The position numbers and the translations under genes are program-made. 12,908 nt of DNA. Source: an uncultured Eubacterium sp. (lineage in GTDB: Bacteria > Bacillota > Clostridia > Lachnospirales > Lachnospiraceae). This document shows positions 7,879-12,908 of the stretch, one piece after another; position 1 is the first letter of the stretch, and the number at the start of each line of letters is the position of its first letter. Location: assembly GCA_910579145.1 (NCBI GenBank), contig CAJTTQ010000073.1, positions 1 through 12,908 of the forward strand. The letters run 5' to 3'. Below the pieces are notes generated by a model. That model was not told where the DNA came from and searched no databases. It saw only the letters and a list, made by a program, of their open reading frames with translations.

Positions 7879-9492
7879 TTATTTTACCTTAAAGGATTTT
7901 GACTTTGTTTTGTAACCGGATTTGGAGACGGTTACTTTAATAGAAGTCTTTTTCTTTAATTTGGACTTAAGTTTGATGGTGAAAGCTCCTTTTCCATTTG
8001 ACTTTGCCTTATAAGTTTTCTTTCCAATGGAAATTTTAATGGCAGCTTTTCCGATCGTCTTACCGCTGATCTTTTTTGTTCCCTTTTTGTATTTCGTCAG
8101 TTTAAGAACAGAGATGCTTTTTTTCGTTTTTGGTGTGACTGTTGAAACGGGCTGTGTGTTACCCGGTGTAACCGACGTATTTACGAGGGAAGGCGGTGTG
8201 ACAGAAGGCCTCTGGATCGTTGTGTCCGGCGGTGTCTCGTAAGAATCATCCCTGTAGTGGTCGCCTTCCGGCCAGTAATGGAAATTGGCTTCGGATTTTG
8301 AATCGGTCAGGAGTTTGCGCTGATTCCAGTAATTAACCAGTTCCTGATATCCGAGATGGAAATTTGTTTTGTTGTTGCAGCCGGTAAAACTAAAGCCTAT
8401 GTTTTCTTCAAAATCCGGGTCGGATAAGTTGTTGGCAAAATCATATAATTCTGAAAGGCTGCTGAAGCTGATGTAATAGTCTCCGCTCAGTGAACGGCAG
8501 TTATAAAAAGAATTTGTCAGGGCGTCATCGGGATAGAAATCGCGAAAACCCTTTGTCTGCAGGGTGGCTAGCTGCTCGCATCCGTTAAATATGCTATCCC
8601 CGCTAAAGTAGAAATATCCCTCGTTTATGACACTCTTTAAATTTTGGCATCCGTTAAACATAGCGGTGGCGCACTCAGAACCAGGTTCCATATTTGTAGC
8701 TGGAAAGTTGATGAGTTCGAATTGTTCCAAAGAGGTACATCCAGAGCAGATGCCCTGAAGCCACAAATGTGCAGAGTCATTGAGACCGTCTGCATTGACT
8801 GTCAATTTCTGTAAAAGCGGACAGTCGCTAAAACAATAGGAATAGTGGATTGTTTCTGCCAACTGACTATCATTTATTACGATTTCAGCGGTAGTAACGG
8901 AAGTGGATTTAAAAGCACCGGAAAAAGAGGTGATCGTCTTTGGAAGAGCCGCCCAGTTGACTTCTGTGATACCTTCGCATTCCGAAAAGGTATAAGTAAG
9001 ATCTTCCAGATTGGACGGAAGTGCCGGTACACTTGTAAGGCCAGTACCAGAGAAAGCAGAGTCCATATTGATAACGGTCTGGGGAATGTTTTCTACGGAA
9101 ACCAGATTGTGGCAACGAGAAAACATGCTTGACAGATCCGTCATCGCACAGTCATTTGTGAATACGACTTTTGTAATATTACTGTTTTCAATAAAATAGT
9201 ATTCATATTCATAAATCAGTTTGTCACCTGAACCGGAAATCGTCAGTACGCCGTTTTCCAGTGTGTACGAGATCGTATTTCCGTTTTCGCACGGAAGGGT
9301 CCCGCTGGCAGGAATCGATTCTTTGCGGTCCTCCATTAGCTGCATCGGTTTTTGGGAAAATGCTTCATAAGAAGCTTGTTCTTCCGCTTGTTTTTGTAGT
9401 TTTTCCTGTGTGGTCATCGCTTTTGAGTCTGTGGCATTTCCGAAGCCGAGGGCAAGAACGAGTGTACATACAGGAAGGATCCATTTTTTCAT
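7879..9492 (-). CDS. Secreted BspA-like leucine-rich repeat protein with Lys-rich C-terminal domain
   Basis: This 537-residue surface or secreted protein has a Sec signal peptide (about 1-25, cleavage near DSKA). The segment CENGNTISYTLENGVLTISG (68-87) is the signature opening of BspA-like proteins. Residues about 105-390 hold degenerate repeats of the form F-x-x-C-x-x-L (for example FSDCPLL, FNGCQNL, FNGCEQL), typical of BspA-type leucine-rich repeats used in adhesion. A Pro/Thr linker (421-456) leads to an Ig-like domain (about 457-537). Positions 455-537 contain 30 Lys and no Asp or Glu. There is no LPXTG motif. ATG9492 is chosen over TTG9498 because AGGGAG lies nine bases before the ATG. 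The gene is visibly more AT-rich than purL. Binding partner unknown. Confidence 0.8.
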   Translation of the reverse strand: MKKWILPVCTLVLALGFGNATDSKAMTTQEKLQKQAEEQASYEAFSQKPMQLMEDRKESIPASGTLPCENGNTISYTLENGVLTISGSGDKLIYEYEYYFIENSNITKVVFTNDCAMTDLSSMFSRCHNLVSVENIPQTVINMDSAFSGTGLTSVPALPSNLEDLTYTFSECEGITEVNWAALPKTITSFSGAFKSTSVTTAEIVINDSQLAETIHYSYCFSDCPLLQKLTVNADGLNDSAHLWLQGICSGCTSLEQFELINFPATNMEPGSECATAMFNGCQNLKSVINEGYFYFSGDSIFNGCEQLATLQTKGFRDFYPDDALTNSFYNCRSLSGDYYISFSSLSELYDFANNLSDPDFEENIGFSFTGCNNKTNFHLGYQELVNYWNQRKLLTDSKSEANFHYWPEGDHYRDDSYETPPDTTIQRPSVTPPSLVNTSVTPGNTQPVSTVTPKTKKSISVLKLTKYKKGTKKISGKTIGKAAIKISIGKKTYKAKSNGKGAFTIKLKSKLKKKTSIKVTVSKSGYKTKSKSFKVK

Positions 9493-9528
9493 AATCAATT
9501 GCTCCCTTTCTTAGTAAAATTTTTCCTT

Positions 9529-9557
9529 ATTATAACATACCCGAACGGGAATGTACA
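9529..9557 (-). promoter_or_regulatory. Promoter of the BspA-like gene
   Basis: On the minus strand, TGTACA (9557-9552) and TATAAT (9534-9529) are separated by exactly 17 bases. The -10 is a perfect match preceded by TGT, making an extended -10. The -35 matches four of six consensus bases. Transcription would begin near 9522, giving a leader of about 30 nt. Confidence 0.8.
9535..9554. promoter_or_regulatory. Candidate operator in the BspA-like promoter
   Basis: The arms ACATACCCG (9535-9543) and CGGGAATGT (9546-9554) form an inverted repeat with eight of nine positions complementary around a central AA. It fills almost the whole spacer between -10 and -35 and overlaps the start of the -35. 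This is the standard placement for a dimeric repressor site, or for a MerR-type activator that bends the spacer. The regulator is not in the window. Confidence 0.55.
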
Positions 9558-9630
9558 GAAAAGCCGAAAGATGCGTGAGGTAAAACATTTCTATAAAATT
9601 GAAAAAGGTGTTTCTATTTCGAAGGGAAGC

Positions 9631-9639
9631 TGTTATAAT
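9631..9639 (+). promoter_or_regulatory. Extended -10 promoter of maf
   Basis: TGTTATAAT (9631-9639) is a perfect TATAAT with the upstream TGn extension. The hexamer at a 17-base spacing (TTTCTA, 9611-9616) is a poor -35, as expected where an extended -10 compensates. Transcription would begin near 9646, about 60 nt before the maf start. Confidence 0.65.
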
Positions 9640-9706
9640 AAATGCTGGGGAAATGACAATCTGATTCCTATTTACTTCCATGAAACAAAAGAAGGAGGCT
9701 GTGAAG

Positions 9707-10291
9707 ATGCAAACAAAGAAGGCATTGATCATTTTGGCGTCCGCTTCGCCGCGGAGAAGAGAACTTTTGGGTATGATCTGTCATGATTTTTCGGTTATTG
9801 TATCCGAGTGTGAGGAGATCGTTTCCAGCACGGAACCGGAAGAGGTGACGATCGAGTTATCGAAGCAAAAGGCGCAGGCTGTGGCGTCAGGCAGGGCCGA
9901 CGCGGTCGTGATTGGCGCGGATACAGTCGTGAGTATTGATGGAGAGATTCTGGGAAAACCGAAAGACCGGGAAGACGCCTGCCGGATGCTTCGTCTGCTG
10001 AGCGGAAAGACGCACCGCGTCAGCACCGGGGTAACGCTCCTGCAGACCGGCCCGGACGCGGATGTGAGGTGGGGGAGCAGTTTTGCCGAAACGACGCTCG
10101 TGCATGTGGCGCCGCTCAGTGAGAGGGAACTGCGTTCGTATCTCGATACGGACGAGCCATACGACAAAGCGGGCGCTTATGGGATCCAGGGGACGTTTGG
10201 GAAATTTATTTCCGGGATAGAGGGCGATTATAATAATGTAGTCGGTCTGCCGGTACACCGGTTGTATGAGGAGTGGAAAAAAATCCCTTGA
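9707..10291 (+). CDS. maf: Maf-family nucleoside triphosphate pyrophosphatase (YhdE type)
   Basis: This 194-residue cytoplasmic enzyme hydrolyses dTTP, UTP or modified pyrimidine triphosphates to the monophosphate and pyrophosphate, a housecleaning activity linked in some bacteria to septum control. Family marks are SASPRRRELL near the N-terminus (substrate loop), GADTVVSIDGEILGKPKD (metal and base site), SGKTHRVSTGV, and EPYDKAGAYGIQG near the C-terminus. The last motif fits the dTTP/UTP-acting YhdE branch rather than the YceF branch. The length is normal. ATG9707 is chosen over upstream in-frame ATG9680 and GTG9701 because GGAGG (9694-9698) is eight bases before it. It is divergent from the BspA-like gene. 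Its stop codon lies inside the -35 box of the downstream tRNA promoter, so no separate terminator fits between them. Confidence 0.95.
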   Translation: MQTKKALIILASASPRRRELLGMICHDFSVIVSECEEIVSSTEPEEVTIELSKQKAQAVASGRADAVVIGADTVVSIDGEILGKPKDREDACRMLRLLSGKTHRVSTGVTLLQTGPDADVRWGSSFAETTLVHVAPLSERELRSYLDTDEPYDKAGAYGIQGTFGKFISGIEGDYNNVVGLPVHRLYEEWKKIP

Positions 10292-10316
10292 CAGGAACAA
10301 TCTGTTATAGTATAAT
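10288..10316 (+). promoter_or_regulatory. Consensus promoter of the first tRNA-Gly
   Basis: TTGACA (10288-10293) and TATAAT (10311-10316) are both perfect, with a 17-base spacer. The -35 contains the TGA stop codon of maf (10289-10291). The -10 is the left half of the palindrome TATAATATTATA (10311-10322). Such strength is normal for a stable-RNA gene. Confidence 0.96.
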
Positions 10317-10321
10317 ATTAT

Positions 10322-10349
10322 ACGGTCGCAGGAAAAAGCCGGCGGCTGT
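10322..10349 (+). other. 5' leader stem-loop of the first tRNA-Gly
   Basis: ACGGTCGC (10322-10329) pairs with GCGGCTGT (10342-10349), an 8-bp stem with two G-T pairs and a 12-nt loop. It sits five bases before the mature tRNA and starts at about the transcription start. The leader of the second tRNA-Gly folds in the same way from a near-identical 5' arm. Confidence 0.5.
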
Positions 10350-10352
10350 CAG

Positions 10353-10429
10353 ATGCGCGAGTGGCTCAGTTGGTAGAGCACAACCTTGCCAAGGTTGGGG
10401 CCGCGGGTTCGAGTCCCGTCTCGCGCTTT
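10353..10429 (+). repeat. 77-bp direct repeat, left copy (tRNA-Gly)
   Basis: These 77 bases, the tRNA-Gly gene plus two bases on each side, are identical to 12832-12908. The two copies start 2,479 bp apart and enclose one complete gene with its promoter. The right copy reaches the window edge, so the true repeat may be longer. Confidence 0.9.
10355..10427 (+). tRNA. tRNA-Gly (anticodon GCC), copy 1
   Basis: A 73-nt tRNA. The acceptor stem GCGCGAG (10355-10361) pairs with CTCGCGC (10420-10426), with discriminator T10427. The anticodon stem CAACC/GGTTG encloses TTGCCAA, giving GCC at 10388-10390 for GGC and GGT codons. The T-loop GGTTCGAGTCC is standard and CCA is not encoded. Identical in mature sequence to the copy at 12834-12906. 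Confidence 0.98.
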
Positions 10430-10433
10430 GGAA

Positions 10434-10458
10434 GGATCGCCACAGGCGGTTCTTTTTT
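10434..10458 (+). terminator. Intrinsic terminator after the first tRNA-Gly
   Basis: GGATCGCC (10434-10441) pairs with GGCGGTTC (10445-10452), eight pairs including two G-T, around the loop ACA. Six T follow (10453-10458). It begins seven bases after the tRNA. Confidence 0.85.
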
Positions 10459-10496
10459 ATGTTGTAGGAAAATTTTATGTTGCGCGTGATTCTTCA

Positions 10497-10536
10497 TTGT
10501 GATATCCAGATTTGTTTGTTATAATAAATTATTATA
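10497..10536 (+). promoter_or_regulatory. Promoter of the secreted GH43 gene, with palindrome over the -10
   Basis: TTGTGA (10497-10502) and TATAAT (10520-10525) have a 17-base spacer, and TGT before the -10 makes it an extended -10. The -10 starts a 17-nt palindrome (10520-10536) with 8-bp perfect arms around one central base. Its AT-only sequence makes chance more likely, but the position suits a repressor site. The leader would be about 38 nt. Confidence 0.7.
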
Positions 10537-10569
10537 GTAAATAAAATAGTGTATTTGGAGGTATCGCTA

Positions 10570-12696
10570 ATGAAAAATCATGTTAAAATGTTATTGTTTG
10601 CCGCTCTCTTGTTCTGGGGAGTTGGTGTTACGGGCGTAATCCGTTCAGAGGCAGCAAATTCGTATCTCCCACACTGGGAGCATATTCCTGACGGTGAGCC
10701 GAGATTATTCGAAGATCCGGATCAACCCGGAAAATACCGCGTCTATATTTACGGTTCCCATGACACGAGAAAAACGGCATACTGCGGGTATGACCTTGTG
10801 ACGTGGTCGGCGCCGGTGGAAAATCTGAATGACTGGCGCTATGAGGGAGTTATTTTTGAATCGATCGTGGATGGGAAAGCGGACATTTTGTTCGCGCCGG
10901 ATGTCGTAGAAGCCAGAGATGTCGATGGAAACAAGGTGTATTATCTATATCCGAATAATCAGTCATCCGGCAGAAACGGGATGATTGCCAAGTCGGATAG
11001 TCCGAAAGGGCCATTTGAAGTGTGTAACTGGAAAGAAGGAAGCACTACAGTTACGACGGGCGCGCTGAAGTTTGATCCTGCGGTATTTATCGACGATGAT
11101 GGAAGAGTATACGGTTATTGGGGATTCCAGTCCTCATCTATGGCAGAACTTGATCCGGAAACGATGTGTACCGTCAAGGAAGGCTGCCGTGTCCTGACAA
11201 AGAAAGATACGGGAATAGACGGGAGTGACGGCGACCAGTTCCGCTTTTTTGAGGCGTCATCCATGCGGAAGGTCGGGGATAAATATGTATTTATCTATAG
11301 CCGGAAAACAAATGAAGATGAATTTGGTTTAGGGGCATCGAATAATACGCTCGCTTATGCGTATGGCGATACGCCGCTGGGACCGTGGACATACGGAGGA
11401 ACGATTGTCGACGCGCGGGCGCGGGAGACAGATGAGACGGGACATGTGATCTGTGCGCAGCAGTCGTGGGGAAATACACATGGTAGCATTTTGGAAATCA
11501 ATGGTCAGTGGTATGTATTTTATCACAGGTGTATTGATAACAGCATGTATTCCCGCCAGGCTGTCGTGGAAGCGATCGATGTCAGTGTGACGGAGGACGG
11601 GGCTGTTGTCATAAAAGAAGCGGAAGTAACATCACAGGGATTTGAGATCGATGGACTCAACCCGTTTAAAAAGCAGACGGCAGGCAGCTCCTGCTTCATG
11701 ACCGGAGGCCCGCAGATCCAGGCACATTACGATGAAAATAATTCCGGCAGTAATGTGGTCAATATCAAAAATGGATCGATCGTAGGGTTTAAATATCTGA
11801 ACTTTGATGCAGGCAGGGGAAGCCGCCAGCAGGATATGCTGGCAGTGGAACTGCTTCCGAAAGGAACGGGCGGTACGGTAGACATTATGCTGGATCGGCC
11901 TTGGGAGAGTGACGGGGGTACAAAGATCGGCACCTTTGAGATTTCATCCTCGGACGACGCGGAAGGTGTTATAAAGACGGCCCAAATTGATTCGCTGGCT
12001 TCCCTGAAGGGAAAACATGCGCTCTATTTCGTGTTTCAGTCAGAAGGCAGTGATGAGATCTGCGATCTAAAGGCATTTCAGTTCGGGGAACGCACGGTGA
12101 CAGATGCGGATGAAGGACAGGATCCCGCTCCGGTCGTAACCCAAAGCCCAGATGTTAGTCCTGTGCCGACACAGGCACCGATCAACACGCCGGTACCGGC
12201 AGTGAGTGATCAGCCGATGGCGCCGTCGCCGAAGCCAGAGGCATCCCCGGCCGTGCAGAAAGGAAAAAAATATACGGTGGGCGGTTATGTATATGAGGTA
12301 AGTAAGGTCGAAGGATCAAAAACAGGAGCGGTCACCGTGACGGCGATCAAAAATAAAAAGGCAAAAGCGATCAAAGTCCCGGATACGGTGAAGATAGAAG
12401 GAAGAGCATTTCAGGTGACGGCAGTTGGAAAAAGGGCGTTTAAGGGCTGCAAAAAAGCGGTCAGCGCCGTGATCGGCAAACATGTTCTCCAAATTGGAAA
12501 TCAGGCATTTCAGTCTTGTGAAAAGTTGAAAAAGATTTCTATCCGGTCCAAAGGACTGAAAAAAGTGGGGAAAAACGCGTGGAAAGGCATTCACGCAAAG
12601 GCTCGGATCTCGATTCCGAAAAAGCAGCCTGCTGCATATAAAAAAATGTTCCGGGCGGCCCAGGGTGTGAAGAAATCTATGAAGATAACTGGATGA
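10570..12696 (+). CDS. Secreted GH43 glycoside hydrolase with CBM6-like and LRR tail
   Basis: A 708-residue exported enzyme predicted to cut arabinose- or xylose-containing polysaccharide outside the cell. The signal peptide covers about 1-28, cleaved near SEA-A. The GH43 propeller covers about 31-365, with candidate base Asp41 (IPDGEP), pKa modulator Asp169 (FDPAVF), acid Glu228 (FFEASS) and metal-site His304 (GNTHGS). A CBM6-like sugar-binding domain covers about 371-508, a Pro/Thr linker 518-561, and a Lys-rich tail 564-708 with LRR_5-type repeats such as VGKRAFKGCKK and IGNQAFQSCEKL. There is no LPXTG. ATG10570 is chosen over GTG10549 because GGAGG (10557-10561) is eight bases upstream. 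The gene lies alone between two identical tRNA-Gly genes. All catalytic residues are present, so it is presumably active; exact linkage unknown. Confidence 0.9.
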   Translation: MKNHVKMLLFAALLFWGVGVTGVIRSEAANSYLPHWEHIPDGEPRLFEDPDQPGKYRVYIYGSHDTRKTAYCGYDLVTWSAPVENLNDWRYEGVIFESIVDGKADILFAPDVVEARDVDGNKVYYLYPNNQSSGRNGMIAKSDSPKGPFEVCNWKEGSTTVTTGALKFDPAVFIDDDGRVYGYWGFQSSSMAELDPETMCTVKEGCRVLTKKDTGIDGSDGDQFRFFEASSMRKVGDKYVFIYSRKTNEDEFGLGASNNTLAYAYGDTPLGPWTYGGTIVDARARETDETGHVICAQQSWGNTHGSILEINGQWYVFYHRCIDNSMYSRQAVVEAIDVSVTEDGAVVIKEAEVTSQGFEIDGLNPFKKQTAGSSCFMTGGPQIQAHYDENNSGSNVVNIKNGSIVGFKYLNFDAGRGSRQQDMLAVELLPKGTGGTVDIMLDRPWESDGGTKIGTFEISSSDDAEGVIKTAQIDSLASLKGKHALYFVFQSEGSDEICDLKAFQFGERTVTDADEGQDPAPVVTQSPDVSPVPTQAPINTPVPAVSDQPMAPSPKPEASPAVQKGKKYTVGGYVYEVSKVEGSKTGAVTVTAIKNKKAKAIKVPDTVKIEGRAFQVTAVGKRAFKGCKKAVSAVIGKHVLQIGNQAFQSCEKLKKISIRSKGLKKVGKNAWKGIHAKARISIPKKQPAAYKKMFRAAQGVKKSMKITG

Positions 12697-12762
12697 GACG
12701 GCCGTTGCCGCGATCAGAGACCAGGAGATTTGCAAGCAAAAAAAATAATTAGTAAAAAGTTC

Positions 12763-12791
12763 TTGACATGTGTTTTTCGTTATTGTATAAT
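12763..12791 (+). promoter_or_regulatory. Consensus promoter of the second tRNA-Gly
   Basis: TTGACA (12763-12768) and TATAAT (12786-12791) are perfect, with a 17-base spacer. The bases before the -10 (GTTATTG) resemble those of the first tRNA-Gly promoter (GTTATAG). Transcription would begin near 12798. Confidence 0.95.
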
Positions 12792-12793
12792 AT

Positions 12794-12831
12794 AAAACGG
12801 TCACAGGGGAAATGACAAATGTGACCGTTTT
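12794..12831 (+). other. 5' leader stem-loop of the second tRNA-Gly
   Basis: AAAACGGTCACA (12794-12805) and TGTGACCGTTTT (12820-12831) are perfectly complementary over 12 bp, with a 14-nt loop. The tRNA starts two bases later. A transcript from the tRNA promoter (start near 12798) would keep eight pairs. Read-through RNA from the GH43 gene would form all 12 and end in a short T-run, so the element could also act as that gene's terminator, which is otherwise not visible in 12697-12762. Confidence 0.6.
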
Positions 12832-12908
12832 ATGCGCGAGTGGCTCAGTTGGTAGAGCACAACCTTGCCAAGGTTGGGGCCGCGGGTTCGAGTCCCGTCT
12901 CGCGCTTT
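12832..12908 (+). repeat. 77-bp direct repeat, right copy (tRNA-Gly)
   Basis: Identical to 10353-10429 and in the same orientation. The promoter boxes and the first bases of the leader also resemble the left copy, but the sequence between them and further out does not, which suggests an old gene duplication rather than a recent block copy. Confidence 0.9.
12834..12906 (+). tRNA. tRNA-Gly (anticodon GCC), copy 2
   Basis: Same 73-nt sequence as the copy at 10355-10427, with anticodon GCC at 12867-12869 and discriminator T12906, and no encoded CCA. The window ends two bases later, so its terminator and any further tRNAs in a cluster are not seen. Confidence 0.98.

Noticed and set aside
9647..9659. 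13-base match GGGGAAATGACAA in the maf leader and in the second tRNA-Gly leader (12806-12818)
   Set aside because: About one such 13-base pair is expected by chance in a window of this size, and the flanks do not match.
9499..9786. 95-codon plus-strand frame before maf
   Set aside because: It runs through the divergent promoter region and into maf in another frame, starts without a ribosome binding site and has no recognisable content.
10273..10467. 64-codon frame across the first tRNA-Gly
   Set aside because: It spans the end of maf, the tRNA promoter, the tRNA and its terminator, so it cannot be a sensible protein gene.
12560..12696. Cell-wall sorting signal at the C-terminus of the secreted hydrolase
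   Set aside because: No LPXTG-like motif or terminal hydrophobic segment is present; the same holds for the BspA-like protein.
10353..12908. Integrative element using tRNA-Gly as attachment site
   Set aside because: Both repeats are whole tRNA genes with their own consensus promoters, and no integrase, excisionase or other mobile gene lies between them; tRNA gene duplication is simpler.

Overview
The window reads as chromosomal DNA from a low-to-mid-GC Gram-positive anaerobe of the class Clostridia, most likely family Lachnospiraceae. The grounds are strong AGGAGG-type ribosome binding sites before nearly every gene, a single-chain clade II PurL, a PrsA-type membrane foldase, a lipobox lipoprotein, tRNA genes without encoded CCA, and secreted glycoside hydrolases and BspA-like proteins with Pro/Thr linkers. 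The family-level call is inference from gene style. No mobile-element gene, CRISPR array or toxin-antitoxin pair is visible.

Layout. 16-130: tRNA-Leu(CAG) and its terminator. 205-687: a lipoprotein with a single rhodanese domain, preceded by two mutually exclusive hairpins and followed by a terminator. 809-1972: a membrane-anchored SurA/PrsA-like foldase with its own consensus-like promoter. 2060-5872: purL, full-length FGAM synthase with its glutaminase domain. 5936-7783: a signal-less, presumably cytoplasmic GH43 enzyme. A two-way terminator at about 7807-7846 separates it from a convergent secreted BspA-like protein (9492-7879, minus strand). 9707-10291: a Maf/YhdE nucleotide pyrophosphatase, divergent from the BspA-like gene. 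10355-10427: tRNA-Gly(GCC), whose promoter -35 overlaps the maf stop codon. 10570-12696: a secreted GH43 enzyme with a CBM6-like domain and a Lys-rich leucine-rich-repeat tail. 12834-12906: a second, identical tRNA-Gly(GCC).

How the parts relate. Housekeeping functions (tRNAs, PurL, Maf, foldase) are interleaved with carbohydrate and surface functions. The two GH43 enzymes could act in sequence on arabinose- or xylose-containing polysaccharide, one outside the cell and one on imported oligosaccharide, but no transporter or sugar regulator lies in the window, so this is inference. The two secreted proteins share a plan: signal peptide, functional region, Pro/Thr linker, strongly basic C-terminal domain, no LPXTG sorting signal.

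The least routine signals are regulatory or structural. They are a near-perfect palindrome filling the promoter spacer of the BspA-like gene, two tRNA-Gly genes whose leaders both fold into a stem with compensating 3' arms, and the 77-bp identical tRNA repeats bracketing the secreted GH43 gene. I see no clear evidence of a wholly new defence or mobile system.
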